A stretch of DNA of 64,000 nt, from positions 46,874-110,873 of the forward strand of contig CAYMEV010000012.1 in NCBI GenBank assembly GCA_964389675.1. The letters are read 5' to 3'. Each line of letters starts with the position of its first letter. The stretch's first letter is position 1. Positions 1-10,315 of the stretch are shown piece after piece. The DNA comes from CAYMEV01 sp964389675 [NCBI: uncultured Candidatus Sumerlaeota bacterium] (GTDB taxonomy: Bacteria > CAYMEV01). The position numbers and the translations under genes are program-made. The notes under the pieces were generated by a model. That model saw only the letters and a program-made list of their open reading frames with translations, was not told the DNA's origin and did not search any database.

Positions 1-932
1 ATTCAATTGGCTCCAGGCCCCTTAATGTGCATTTTGACCTCTTTGCGAAGCTGGGAATAATTACAGAGGAAAAATCTGACGGATACCTTATGGAATGGAA
101 AAAACAATCAGGAATTGACCATCTCTTTCTTGATGAACCCAGCGTAATGGCTACGGAGAACATTCTTATGCTGTGCTCCAGGATAGAAAAAACAATAATT
201 ATTGAAAATACGGCAGCTGAGCCTCATATACAAGGCCTTTGCAGGATGCTCTGCGATATGGGATGCATGATTGAAGGCATAGGTTCAAACCGGCTTATCA
301 TCACAGGCTGTTCAAAGCTTGTAGGTATCCGGCACAGAGTCTCCTGTGACCATATAGAGATTGGATCCTTCATCAGCCTTGCCATAGCGCAAAAATGCAG
401 TCTGAGGATAATGTATGATAAATATGAAAATATAAGGCCAATTTTGAATGTTTATAAATGGCTCGGGGCGGGTCTGGATATAAAAGAGGGTATTATTGAG
501 CTGAAAGAAAGGGAAGAATATGCCATAACCCCTCCAAAAGGTGTAGATATCCTGAAAGTAGCTGACGGGCCATGGCCTAATTTCCCATCTGACCTCATGA
601 GTACGGTGATTGTTGCAGCAACTCAGTGCAGAGGAAGCATGCTGTTTTTTGAGAAGATGTTTGAAAGCAGGCTGTATTTTGTGGATGAACTGATCAGAAT
701 GGGGGCGAGGATCGTTCATTGTGATCCTCACAGGGTCATTACAATGGGCCCGTCGCCTCTGAGGGGAATACTCATGAGCTCGCCTGACATCAGGGCAGGC
801 TATGCCCTCCTTATTGCGGCATTATGTGCAAAGGGTACAACTACACTTTCCAATATAAAGACCGTCAACAGGGGATACGAGGATGTTCTCGGCAAGCTGA
901 AAAGCATAGGGGCATGCATTGAAAGCCGGTAG
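1..932 (+). CDS. murA: UDP-N-acetylglucosamine 1-carboxyvinyltransferase, 5' truncated by window edge
   Basis: First committed enzyme of peptidoglycan synthesis: transfers enolpyruvate from PEP to UDP-GlcNAc in the cytoplasm. About 309 C-terminal residues are visible, read in frame from base 3; the N-terminal ~110 residues lie outside. Family landmarks seen: SIGSRPLNVH just after the active-site loop, the ATEN motif, DHIEIGSF, FPSDLMS (family FPTDMQ, with the Asp retained), DIRAGYALLIAAL and the C-terminal NRGYE. The residue before SIGSRP is encoded by a codon ending in AT (bases 1-2), so it cannot be the usual catalytic Cys; Asp is the likely replacement. A GTG at 27 is internal and not the start. 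The gene converges on rubredoxin across a hairpin. Confidence 0.9.
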   Translation, partial: SIGSRPLNVHFDLFAKLGIITEEKSDGYLMEWKKQSGIDHLFLDEPSVMATENILMLCSRIEKTIIIENTAAEPHIQGLCRMLCDMGCMIEGIGSNRLIITGCSKLVGIRHRVSCDHIEIGSFISLAIAQKCSLRIMYDKYENIRPILNVYKWLGAGLDIKEGIIELKEREEYAITPPKGVDILKVADGPWPNFPSDLMSTVIVAATQCRGSMLFFEKMFESRLYFVDELIRMGARIVHCDPHRVITMGPSPLRGILMSSPDIRAGYALLIAALCAKGTTTLSNIKTVNRGYEDVLGKLKSIGACIESR

Positions 933-941
933 ACAGCATAA

Positions 942-965
942 AAACAGGCCAGGAAGGCTGTTTTA
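942..965. terminator. Bidirectional hairpin between murA and rubredoxin
   Basis: The arms AAAACAGGCC and GGCTGTTTT form a stem with one bulged base and a short loop. An A-run on the left and a T-run on the right make it a plausible intrinsic terminator in both directions. It lies between two convergent genes, where such a signal is expected. No folding energy was calculated. Confidence 0.5.
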
Positions 966-982
966 ACGATGCATGGGGTGCT

Positions 983-1156
983 CTATGCGTCTTCCTGCTC
1001 AAGCTTGACGAAAAACTCTTTCGGGGAACAGCAGATAGGGCATTTGAAATCTATGTCTATATCTTCAAAAAGGGTATTGGGCTTCACATCAGCATCCTCT
1101 TCTCCTATTTGAGGATCATAGATATAATGACATATCTTGCATTCCCATTTATCCAT
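983..1156 (-). CDS. Rubredoxin
   Basis: Small one-iron electron carrier of 57 residues, typical rubredoxin length. The two iron-binding knuckles are visible: CKICHYIYDP near the N-terminus and CPICCSPKEFF near the C-terminus, with the family GEEDA..PNT..EDI segment between. The usual Trp before the second knuckle (WxCPxC) is Phe here. ATG at 1156 is chosen because AAGGAG lies nine bases upstream; a longer upstream reading has no such site and adds residues foreign to the family. It probably serves oxygen or peroxide reduction or other low-potential electron transfer in an anaerobe. It is divergent from ftsH. Confidence 0.93.
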   Translation of the reverse strand: MDKWECKICHYIYDPQIGEEDADVKPNTLFEDIDIDFKCPICCSPKEFFVKLEQEDA

Positions 1157-1256
1157 TGTCTTTATCTCCTTTAACTGGCTTAGATTATTATACCGCAAAT
1201 GAATATTAAAATTCAAGCCTTTTGGGAGAAAAAAAATGTGAATATGAAACATTTAT

Positions 1257-1285
1257 ATAACATATATGAATTTTATTTGTATAAT
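1257..1285 (+). promoter_or_regulatory. Candidate sigma-70 promoter for ftsH
   Basis: ATAACA (1257-1262) and a perfect TATAAT (1280-1285) are separated by 17 bases, leaving a leader of about 65 bases before the ftsH ATG. The -35 box matches only 4 of 6 consensus bases and the region is very AT-rich, so chance matches are likely. Confidence 0.4.
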
Positions 1286-1357
1286 CTTCTATATATATTA
1301 TATTATGAAATTGCAAAATACCCTTATTAATGCAACTAAGAAAGTGGAGCTTTATTT

Positions 1358-3172
1358 ATGGATAAAAAAACAAAGAACATACTTATTGGCATAGGGATCT
1401 TCCTTGCGGCAATGTGGCTTTTCCAGGCCTTTCTTTCAGAGGCTGTTGTCACAGAACTGCCCTATTCAGAGTTCAAGGAATATGTCAAGAGCAACAGGAT
1501 AAACGAAGTAATTATTACAAACACATATATTATAGGAAAAAGCGCAGACAAGAGGGAATACAAGAGCGTAAGGGTTGAAGACCCTGAATTTGTCAGTCTG
1601 CTTGAAGAAAAGCGAATCAAGTATCAGGGAAAGGTGGAGGATAACTGGCTTAGAACATTTTTCCTGAGCTGGATCATTCCTATAGCAATTCTGGTACTTA
1701 TCTGGAACTTTCTATTTAAGAAAATGGCTCCGAGCTCAAAGATGATGAGCTTTGGAAAGAGCAAGATCAAAGCAAATGTTGAAGAGGATGTAAGGATTAA
1801 ATTTACGGATGTTGCAGGCCAGGTGGAACCCAAGGAAGAGCTTTCAGAGGTGATAGAATTCCTTAAAAAGCCTGAAAAATTCACAAAGATCGGGGGCAGA
1901 ATGCCAAAGGGGATATTGCTTGTAGGCCCTCCGGGGACAGGCAAGACTCTGCTGGCAAAGGCAGTGGCGGGAGAATCACAGGTTCCGTTCTTCAATCTGT
2001 CTGGTTCTGAATTTGTTGAATTATTTGTAGGCATGGGTGCCCAGAGGGTCAGGGACCTCTTTGCCCAGGCAAAGGAGAAAGCGCCCTGTATCATTTTTAT
2101 TGATGAGCTGGATGCCATAGGCAAAACCAGGGGGCATTCATTGTCAGGAAGCAATGATGAAAGAGAGCAGACCTTGAACCAGCTTCTGGCAGAAATGGAC
2201 GGCTTTGATACACAGACAGGGGTGATCATTATTGCTGCAACTAACAGGCCCGAGATACTCGATAAAGCTCTTTTAAGGGCAGGAAGGTTTGACAGGAACA
2301 TACTTGTTGACAGGCCTGACCTGAAAGACAGGGAGGAGATACTGAAGCTGCATATAAAAAATATAAAGATCGCTGTTGATGTGGATGTAAAAACAATAGC
2401 AAAAAGGACCCCGGGATTTGTTGGTGCAGATATAGCGAACCTGGTAAATGAAGCAGCTCTGCTTGCCGTAAGGAGGGGAAAGGACGAGGTTACAAGCGAA
2501 GAGGTTGAAATGGCGATTGACAGGATAATCGCCGGCCTGGAAAGAAAGAACAGGATTATTACCCCCAAGGAAAAGAAAATAATAGCCTACCATGAATCAG
2601 GCCATGCCATAGCCGGTTATTTCAGCCAGGACAGCGAGACCATACATAAAATATCAATCGTCCCCAGGGGCCTTGGAGCTCTGGGGTTTACAATGCAGGT
2701 TCCCATAGAGGACAGATTCCTTTTTACAAAAAATGAGCTTTATGCAAAGATTGATACTCTGCTCGGAGGCAGAGCTGCTGAAGAGGTAGTATTCGGCCAG
2801 ATATCCACAGGTGCTCAGAATGACCTTGAAAGGGCCACTGAGATAGCCTTCAAGATGATAACCGAGTATGGAATGAGTGATAAACTCGGACCCATTGCAA
2901 TATATAGAAAGCGCATGCAGTTTATTGATAATGAAACAGGCTATGGAACCAGGATGGAAACATCGGAAAAAACTGCACAGATAATAGATGAAGAAATAAA
3001 GAATATAATTAATGCGTCAATGAAGAGGGCTCAGCAGATACTGAACAGCAACAAGCCTGCCCTGGAAGCACTTGCAGAAAGATTACTGGAAAAAGAGGTA
3101 ATCGAAGCCGATGAATTTACAGCGATCATAAAGGAAAACACTCAGGAGAAAGACAAGGCAGAGACTTCCTGA
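1358..3172 (+). CDS. ftsH: ATP-dependent zinc metalloprotease FtsH
   Basis: Membrane-anchored AAA+ protease that degrades misfolded membrane proteins and short-lived regulators. The 604-residue protein shows the standard order: TM1 (~8-26), a periplasmic segment of ~80 residues, TM2 (~102-122), AAA module with Walker A GPPGTGKT (~190-197), Walker B FIDELDAIG (~247-255) and the arginine-finger region LLRAGRFDR, then the protease domain with zinc motif HESGH (~412-416) and third-ligand region GAQNDLERA (~489). Length and motifs are complete. GTGGAG lies upstream of the ATG. Its 3' end is only 7 bases from the convergent phosphofructokinase, with no obvious terminator between. Confidence 0.98.
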   Translation: MDKKTKNILIGIGIFLAAMWLFQAFLSEAVVTELPYSEFKEYVKSNRINEVIITNTYIIGKSADKREYKSVRVEDPEFVSLLEEKRIKYQGKVEDNWLRTFFLSWIIPIAILVLIWNFLFKKMAPSSKMMSFGKSKIKANVEEDVRIKFTDVAGQVEPKEELSEVIEFLKKPEKFTKIGGRMPKGILLVGPPGTGKTLLAKAVAGESQVPFFNLSGSEFVELFVGMGAQRVRDLFAQAKEKAPCIIFIDELDAIGKTRGHSLSGSNDEREQTLNQLLAEMDGFDTQTGVIIIAATNRPEILDKALLRAGRFDRNILVDRPDLKDREEILKLHIKNIKIAVDVDVKTIAKRTPGFVGADIANLVNEAALLAVRRGKDEVTSEEVEMAIDRIIAGLERKNRIITPKEKKIIAYHESGHAIAGYFSQDSETIHKISIVPRGLGALGFTMQVPIEDRFLFTKNELYAKIDTLLGGRAAEEVVFGQISTGAQNDLERATEIAFKMITEYGMSDKLGPIAIYRKRMQFIDNETGYGTRMETSEKTAQIIDEEIKNIINASMKRAQQILNSNKPALEALAERLLEKEVIEADEFTAIIKENTQEKDKAETS

Positions 3173-3179
3173 GCCGGCA

Positions 3180-4499
3180 TTATGGATTCTTCATGTTCAA
3201 AGGCTGTCCTGTGGCCTCTATCACGCTCAGCCACAGGTTTCCGTACGGGTCAACTGTTTTCCTCCTGCTTATGGCAAGCTGTATTGGAACATTGGTCATT
3301 ATCGTGTTCCACATGCCTACAACCATTGATGTTTTTCCTGCCATACCGGCATGTACCGCACATCTTGCAAGGTCCGCACAGAAGATGCTGTCTGATGGCG
3401 TAGCAGGAAGGCTTCTTATAAGATAGCTGGGGTCGAAATACTTAACCGTCATATCCATATTGATGGATTTAAAGTGTTTTTTTATCTCATCATACATGTA
3501 TCTTCCTATGTCAAAAAGCTTCACATTTCCTGATGCATCTTTTTGATGCTCTTCAATAAAGAATTCCTGCCCGGCTCCCTCAGCAACTACAATTACTGCA
3601 TGTCCCCTTGCCTTGAGCCTTTTTTCAAGATGGCTCAAAAAACCGTTTTCTCCAGGCATATCAAAAGGGACTTCAGGAATGAGGACAAAGTTTGCGTCAT
3701 TATGGGCGAGAGCAGCGCTTGAGGCAATATATCCTGAATGCCTTCCCATAAGTTTTACAAGGCCTATGCCGTTATACGCTCCTTTTGCCTCTACATGGGC
3801 TCCGCTGATGCTTGATACGGCCAGGCTGAAGGCCGTTTCATAGCCAAATGTTTTTTCGATGTAAGAAATATCATTGTCTATTGTCTTTGGAACGCTTACA
3901 ACAGATATTGGATAACCGTTTTTTTCAATAAGCTCTGCAAGATCAAGCGAGGCTCTCAATGTGCCATCACCGCCTATTGTGAAAAGAATGTCTATATTCA
4001 GCTCCAGAAGCCTGGTCAGTATAGCTTCAGAAGGGATATAGCCTCTTGATGAACCAAGGATGGTGCCACCTTCTGTATGTATTTTTTCAACTATCTGCGG
4101 ATCAAGGAGGAGAGGCTTTATGTGTGCTTCTTTCAAAAATCCCTGGAATCCGTACCTTATGCCATAGATCTTATCGACCCTGTACCTGTAATAAAGCTCC
4201 ATCACAAGAGCCCTTATTACATCATTAAGCCCCGGTGAAAGGCCTCCTGCCGTAAGTATGGCTACCCTTGTATTCTGGGGGTTGAAATATATGCTCTTTC
4301 TCGGGCCTGCCCTCTCAAAGCTTGGAGGGACAAGGCTGTTCTCCCTGTATTTAATGAAGTTTTCCAGGGTAGGGTCCAGGAGTATCCTTTCCTCATCAGA
4401 ATGAAAGCGAAATCCCATATCCTCATATACAAGAAGTGGTGAATCAAAGCGTGGTGTGCCGAGGGATTTTACAAAAAAATCAGAATTATCCTTCTGCAT
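3180..4499 (-). CDS. ATP-dependent 6-phosphofructokinase (long, clade-X-like)
   Basis: Phosphorylates fructose 6-phosphate to the 1,6-bisphosphate in glycolysis. The 439-residue length and the N-terminal extension before the TAGGLSPGLN nucleotide loop (~83-92) resemble the PfkA clade with PKTIDND instead of GTIDND. The active-site motif GGDGT (~176) keeps Gly where pyrophosphate-dependent enzymes carry Asp, which points to ATP as donor; this is inferred from family knowledge. PKTIDND (~204) and MGRHSGYIA are also present. AGGAGT precedes the ATG inside the end of the upstream DHH gene; the two genes overlap by 14 bases and are probably translationally coupled. Confidence 0.9.
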   Translation of the reverse strand: MQKDNSDFFVKSLGTPRFDSPLLVYEDMGFRFHSDEERILLDPTLENFIKYRENSLVPPSFERAGPRKSIYFNPQNTRVAILTAGGLSPGLNDVIRALVMELYYRYRVDKIYGIRYGFQGFLKEAHIKPLLLDPQIVEKIHTEGGTILGSSRGYIPSEAILTRLLELNIDILFTIGGDGTLRASLDLAELIEKNGYPISVVSVPKTIDNDISYIEKTFGYETAFSLAVSSISGAHVEAKGAYNGIGLVKLMGRHSGYIASSAALAHNDANFVLIPEVPFDMPGENGFLSHLEKRLKARGHAVIVVAEGAGQEFFIEEHQKDASGNVKLFDIGRYMYDEIKKHFKSINMDMTVKYFDPSYLIRSLPATPSDSIFCADLARCAVHAGMAGKTSMVVGMWNTIMTNVPIQLAISRRKTVDPYGNLWLSVIEATGQPLNMKNP

Positions 4500-5568
4500 T
4501 TTCTACTCCTATCTTTGCCAAGATCTTCTGAAGCATGATTTTATTGTACAGCTCCCATTTCTTTTCTGCTATCTCCTTTGAAACCTCTCCTGACAGAAAG
4601 CCGAGAGGGATCTCAAAAGCCCCTGCCTGCTTCTTTCCCCCTCCGTAGAAAGAACCCTTTTCATCCTTTCCGAATGCTTCTTTAAGAAAAGTATCAGGCT
4701 CTATGGTAATATTGCTTGTCCTCAAACTGCCTGTGAGCATTTCCTTGTTCTTTTCATCAACAAGAATGCCATAGACAATGGAAGTATGTATATTTTCTTC
4801 TGACAGAAGAAAATCTGCAGCCATGGGTATCGCATCTCTGTCTTCATAGCGCAGAAAGCCTATGCCGGAGACTGAAAAGCTGTTCTGGATCAGCCTGTTC
4901 TCCAGGGCTTTTGAGATTATATTCATTGCTTTATGGCTTTTTTTCTGGTTGGAAATGGTAAGCAGCATGTCCCTGCTGTAGAATTCGCTAAGATATGTTG
5001 CAGCTGCATAATCCTGCCCTGATGCTGTAACCAGTGATTCAGTTTCTGTCCGTATTCCGTGCATAAGGGATGTAGCCATTGATTTTGTTTCCTGCGATTT
5101 TGCCTTAAAACTATATGCACCCTTCTGTATTATCTGTGTATAGATGGTAGCAGTGGCCCCGATGGATACTATATATTCAAGCTCCGCCTTTATGACATCC
5201 TGCTTGTCATGGTGGTCTATTATCATCAGGGGTTTTACCCCCGCTTCCTTAAATATTTTTGTCAGTGATGAGGTGGTGCCCTGGTTATCAAGAAAAATTG
5301 TATGATCATAGCTCTTTATGTCCATATCCCCCGTGTACTTTATAAGATCAATCTCAAGAAGCGTTATAAGGGCCTTGTTCTCCTGATGGCTGACAATTCC
5401 ATCATATATGATGTCGCTTTGTATATTGAACTGCTTTGAGATTATCTGATGGCAATAGGCGCATGATATGGCATCAGGGTCCGGATAGTTCTGGATTATT
5501 ACAGCATGCTTCTCACCCCTGTGTTTATCGAGAAGATTTATGAAAGACTGGAAAAGATCCTTTTGCAT
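4486..5568 (-). CDS. DHH-family phosphoesterase (nanoRNase/pAp phosphatase-like)
   Basis: A 360-residue DHH/DHHA1-type metal-dependent phosphoesterase. Metal-binding motifs seen are YPDPDA (~27), a single Asp in IFLDNQG (~91), and DHHD (~120); a Gly-rich FYGGGKKQAGAF near the C-terminus is the DHHA1 substrate-binding part. Relatives hydrolyse very short RNAs, pAp or cyclic dinucleotide products; which one applies here cannot be told from sequence. ATG at 5568 is preferred over a GTG four codons upstream because GAGGTG sits just before the ATG. It heads a two-gene unit with phosphofructokinase, a pairing whose logic is unclear. Confidence 0.85.
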   Translation of the reverse strand: MQKDLFQSFINLLDKHRGEKHAVIIQNYPDPDAISCAYCHQIISKQFNIQSDIIYDGIVSHQENKALITLLEIDLIKYTGDMDIKSYDHTIFLDNQGTTSSLTKIFKEAGVKPLMIIDHHDKQDVIKAELEYIVSIGATATIYTQIIQKGAYSFKAKSQETKSMATSLMHGIRTETESLVTASGQDYAAATYLSEFYSRDMLLTISNQKKSHKAMNIISKALENRLIQNSFSVSGIGFLRYEDRDAIPMAADFLLSEENIHTSIVYGILVDEKNKEMLTGSLRTSNITIEPDTFLKEAFGKDEKGSFYGGGKKQAGAFEIPLGFLSGEVSKEIAEKKWELYNKIMLQKILAKIGVENAEG

Positions 5569-5631
5569 TTTGCACCTCACAGATAGTTTGCTTTTATTAT
5601 ACTACAAAAAGATCTTATTTAAAATATAAAA

Positions 5632-5743
5632 GGGCAAAATTATTGGAGGCTAATAATAAGGCAGACTAAAAATAATAATCCAATTAATATAAATAAAACA
5701 AAAAAAGGTTAAATTGGAATAATAGCCTCCAATAATTTTGCCC
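5632..5743. repeat. Long inverted repeat with 21-bp perfect arms
   Basis: Bases 5632-5652 and 5723-5743 are perfect reverse complements over 21 bases (arm begins GGGCAAAATTATTGGAGGC). The 70-base centre contains a second, imperfect inverted pair around CCAATT/AATTGG, so the whole 112-base element can fold as a long cruciform or RNA hairpin. It fills the gap between the 3' end of gdhA (stop at 5749) and the start of the DHH gene. It could be the gdhA terminator, since a T-rich stretch follows on the minus strand, or a MITE-like mobile repeat. No target-site duplication was recognised and no second copy was seen in this window. Confidence 0.85.
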
Positions 5744-5748
5744 GGTTT

Positions 5749-7128
<1,380 letters not shown>

Positions 7129-7142
7129 TTAGATATTAGACA

Positions 7143-7170
7143 ATTATATAAAAAATAGAATATAAGTCAA
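7143..7170 (-). promoter_or_regulatory. Promoter of gdhA
   Basis: Reading the minus strand, TTGACT (7165-7170) and a perfect TATAAT (7143-7148) are spaced by 16 bases. Transcription would start near 7136, giving a leader of about 40 bases that contains the AGGAGG site of gdhA. Confidence 0.6.
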
Positions 7171-7304
7171 CAATAATATTAATAAAATGATACAAAAATA
7201 ACCAGTTAAGGATAAAGAAAAACAGCAGGAATTTATTATATACGGATAAATAAATAATATATAAAATATTGATATATATCCGGAATGATGATATAAATAT
7301 AATA

Positions 7305-10283
7305 ATGGTTAAAAATGTAACAGTTGGGTTTGATAAATACAGGTTCGATAATGAGCTTCTATACAATCTTATGCCTTTCAAGATAGGCGAGATCCTTCTT
7401 ATATCTTCGCTGTATGATGCATATATACTTGAGAATGAGAGGATCTTGTCAGAGCAGATCTTCGGTGAATACCATAAGCTTAATCTCAGTTCTGCACCAA
7501 AGATAACCCATGCCCCTACACTGAATTCAGCCCTTGAGATACTGAAAAAGAAGAGCTTTGACATGGTCATTGTCATGAGGAGGATTTCTGACTCCAATAT
7601 ATTTGAGATCGGCGAAAGGATAAAAAGGCTTGATAACAGATGCTTCATACTTCTCCTTCTTAATAACAATTCTGAAATTGCGCTTATTAAGGATAAAAAG
7701 TTCAGCTTAAGCGGTATTGATAATGTATTTGTATGGAATGGCGATTCAAAGGTGTTCCTGGCGATGATAAAGTACATTGAGGATAAGGTAAATGCTGCTA
7801 ATGATACAAAAATATCAATGGCAAGGATCATTCTTCTTGTTGAAGATTCAATCAGGTATTACAGCAGGTTCCTGCCTATTCTCTATACCCAGATAGTAAA
7901 ACAGACTCAGAGGCTGATTGCAGATGAAAGCCCAGATGAAATGATCAAAATACTCAGAATGAGGACAAGGCCAAAGATAATGCTTGCAAGAAATTATGAA
8001 GAAGCTGTAGAAATCATAGACAACTACAGAGAGTATCTTCTGTGCCTTATTTCGGATGTTAAATTCCAAAGAAATGGTAATGATGATGAAGAAGCCGGAA
8101 TAGACCTGATATCCTATCTCAGAAGTCTGAAAGCTGATGTCCCGACGCTTCTGCAGTCTTCAAACCCTGAGAACAGGGCTTTTGCAGAGAAACTTGAGTC
8201 AGCATTTATCTATAAGGAATCCCAGCATCTCGAGAGAGAGCTGATTGAATTCATGCTTAACAGCCTCGGCTTCGGCGATTTTATATTCAAGGATTCAAAT
8301 GGCAATGAAATTGCACGTGCAAGATCAATGGAGGATTTTAAGCGCATCATTAAGAATATCGGCATAGAATCAGTGATGTACCATGCCAGGAGAAATCATT
8401 TTTCAGCATGGCTTCTGGCAAGGGGAGAAGTCTATTACGCAAAAATTCTTCATCCCGTGAAGATAGAGGATTTTAAGAATCCAATGGACCTTAAGGCATA
8501 TATTATGGATATTTTTGAAACAGCCAGGATGCACAAGACAAAAGGAAGGATAATAAGCTTTGATGAGTCTATGCTTGATCAGCACAGCCATATATTGAAG
8601 CTTTCAGGGGGTTCGCTGGGAGGGAAAGGCAGAGGGCTTGCATTTATTAATAGCATACTCCAGAAGATCGAAAGCAACGGGCTTGTGGAAGGAATTGATG
8701 TGAAGATCCCTCTCACTACCATTATAGGGACAGACGAATTTGAATCTTTTATGGAAAAAGGCAGTTTTTCCGGCAATCCCTTCCATGAAAAGGATTTCAG
8801 CAAAATCCAGAAATCCTTTCTTGAATCTGATTTGTCATCAGAGCTTTATGCAAAATTAAAAAGGCTGCTGAAAACGTGGAGACAGCCTCTTGCAATAAGG
8901 TCATCCGGGCTTTTTGAGGATTCCTTTTCCTTTCCCTTTGCGGGCATATATTCAACATTTATGCTTCCCAACAATCAGAGGAGCATAGAAGAAAGGGCCC
9001 GAAAAGTATCAGACAGCATTAAACTTATATATGCATCATTATTTTCAAATTCCGCAAAATCCTATTTTAATGCAATAAATTATAATATTCAGGATGAGAA
9101 GATGGCAATTGTCTTACAGAATGTAATAGGAAGGAATTATAAAGGGGTGTTCTACCCGCATATATCAGGAATTGCCCAGTCATATAACTATTACCCTTCA
9201 TCCTATATGGGTATGGAAGATGGAGTAGCAGTATTGGCTGTGGGGCTTGGAAAATATGTTGTCGAAGGGGAGATAGCCTTCAGGTTCTGCCCCAGATATC
9301 CTAAGATCGATATCATTGACAAGGCAGAGCTTCTTAACCATAACCAGAAGCAATTCTATGCCATAGACATGGAAAGGGATAGAATAAACCTTATTGAAGG
9401 GGAAGGCAGCACATTAAAAGAGCTTGATATCCAGGGAGTAAGGGAAAGTTTCATAAACTATTGCGTTTCAGTTTTTGATAAAGAGAACGACAGGTTTGAA
9501 GTTGGCTATAATATGGAAGGCCCGAGGGTTGTCAACTTTGCAAATATTCTGAAGTATAATGCAGTGCCTGTTGCAAAAGCCATAGAGGTTCTGCTTGAAA
9601 TAATTAAGGAAGCAGTGGGGATAGCAGTTGAGATAGAGTTTGCAGTTGACCTGGGGGAAGATGTGTGGAAAAATAAACCTGTATTTTACATACTCCAGAT
9701 TAAGCCTCTCTTTTCCAGTTTTGAAGAAGTCGCCGGGGATATACGCAGTGAGAAAATGGAAAACCTTCTGATAAAAACCTCAAAAGCAATGGGGAATGGC
9801 ATAATTGACAATATTTCTGATATAGTATGCGCGGACATTGAATCCTTCAGCATAAAAAATTCTACTGAAATGGCCTTAGAATTAGAGAGGATCAATGAAG
9901 TTTTCCAGAAGAATAATAGCAGTTATATTCTTATAGGTCCCGGCAGATGGGGAACCAGGGACAGGTGGCTTGGAATTCCAGTGAAATGGGCGCAGATATC
10001 TAATGCAAAGGTTATTGTTGAGATAGGGATGCCGGATTTTCAGGTAGAACCATCCCTGGGTTCTCATTTTTTCTGCAATATAATTTCAATGAATGTCGGA
10101 TACCTTTCAGTCCCCTATAAATCAGATAACGGCTTTTTTGATTATAACTGGCTGAAGAAAAAAAAGCCCTGTAAGGATTACAGGTACTTTAAGCATTACA
10201 GATTTGACAGGCCCCTCAGGGTAGTTCTGGATGGCAGAAGAGCTTTGTCCGTCATTTATAAGGATGGCCAGGGGGCGTGCTGA
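7305..10283 (+). CDS. Receiver-domain/PEP-synthase-type ATP-binding fusion protein
   Basis: A 992-residue protein of uncertain function. The N-terminal third has two alpha/beta segments; the second (~171-305) looks like a response-regulator receiver with VEDS acidic residues, candidate phosphoacceptor Asp in ISDVKF, Ser in LLQSS and Lys in FIYK. The middle (~430-780) is the ATP-grasp nucleotide-binding part of PEP synthase/pyruvate phosphate dikinase: GGSLGGKGRGLAF and AIRSSGLFEDS. The phosphohistidine swivelling domain and PEP/pyruvate barrel of true PEP synthases are absent; instead there is a C-terminal module with GPGRWGTRDRWLGIPVKWAQ (~878). Similar large proteins occur in Bacteroidetes and others without a known role. 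ATG 7305 is preferred over a TTG 12 codons earlier, though neither has a strong ribosome site. Confidence 0.8.
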   Translation: MVKNVTVGFDKYRFDNELLYNLMPFKIGEILLISSLYDAYILENERILSEQIFGEYHKLNLSSAPKITHAPTLNSALEILKKKSFDMVIVMRRISDSNIFEIGERIKRLDNRCFILLLLNNNSEIALIKDKKFSLSGIDNVFVWNGDSKVFLAMIKYIEDKVNAANDTKISMARIILLVEDSIRYYSRFLPILYTQIVKQTQRLIADESPDEMIKILRMRTRPKIMLARNYEEAVEIIDNYREYLLCLISDVKFQRNGNDDEEAGIDLISYLRSLKADVPTLLQSSNPENRAFAEKLESAFIYKESQHLERELIEFMLNSLGFGDFIFKDSNGNEIARARSMEDFKRIIKNIGIESVMYHARRNHFSAWLLARGEVYYAKILHPVKIEDFKNPMDLKAYIMDIFETARMHKTKGRIISFDESMLDQHSHILKLSGGSLGGKGRGLAFINSILQKIESNGLVEGIDVKIPLTTIIGTDEFESFMEKGSFSGNPFHEKDFSKIQKSFLESDLSSELYAKLKRLLKTWRQPLAIRSSGLFEDSFSFPFAGIYSTFMLPNNQRSIEERARKVSDSIKLIYASLFSNSAKSYFNAINYNIQDEKMAIVLQNVIGRNYKGVFYPHISGIAQSYNYYPSSYMGMEDGVAVLAVGLGKYVVEGEIAFRFCPRYPKIDIIDKAELLNHNQKQFYAIDMERDRINLIEGEGSTLKELDIQGVRESFINYCVSVFDKENDRFEVGYNMEGPRVVNFANILKYNAVPVAKAIEVLLEIIKEAVGIAVEIEFAVDLGEDVWKNKPVFYILQIKPLFSSFEEVAGDIRSEKMENLLIKTSKAMGNGIIDNISDIVCADIESFSIKNSTEMALELERINEVFQKNNSSYILIGPGRWGTRDRWLGIPVKWAQISNAKVIVEIGMPDFQVEPSLGSHFFCNIISMNVGYLSVPYKSDNGFFDYNWLKKKKPCKDYRYFKHYRFDRPLRVVLDGRRALSVIYKDGQGAC

Positions 10284-10294
10284 ACATGCCCCCT
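10270..10294. terminator. GC-rich hairpin at the 3' end of the fusion gene
   Basis: AGGGGGCGTG and CATGCCCCCT pair over ten positions (one G-T pair) around a five-base loop; the stop codon of the upstream gene lies in the loop. A T6 run appears only ~20 bases later, so this is a stable stem between convergent genes and not a textbook terminator. Confidence 0.45.
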
Positions 10295-10315
10295 GATATC
10301 TCTGAGGTTTTTTGG

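Noticed and set aside
1624-2568. Long open frame on the minus strand opposite ftsH
   Set aside because: It is a shadow of ftsH: Ser/Leu-rich translation without family features, and no ribosome site. The ftsH frame is complete and unmistakable.
3180-4499. Pyrophosphate-dependent phosphofructokinase
   Set aside because: The active-site motif is GGDGT, with Gly where the pyrophosphate enzymes have Asp; the PKTIDND motif alone does not decide donor type.
7136-7831. Minus-strand frame overlapping the start of the receiver/PEP-synthase-like gene
   Set aside because: Its translation is low-complexity and overlaps the gdhA promoter and a well-supported plus-strand gene.
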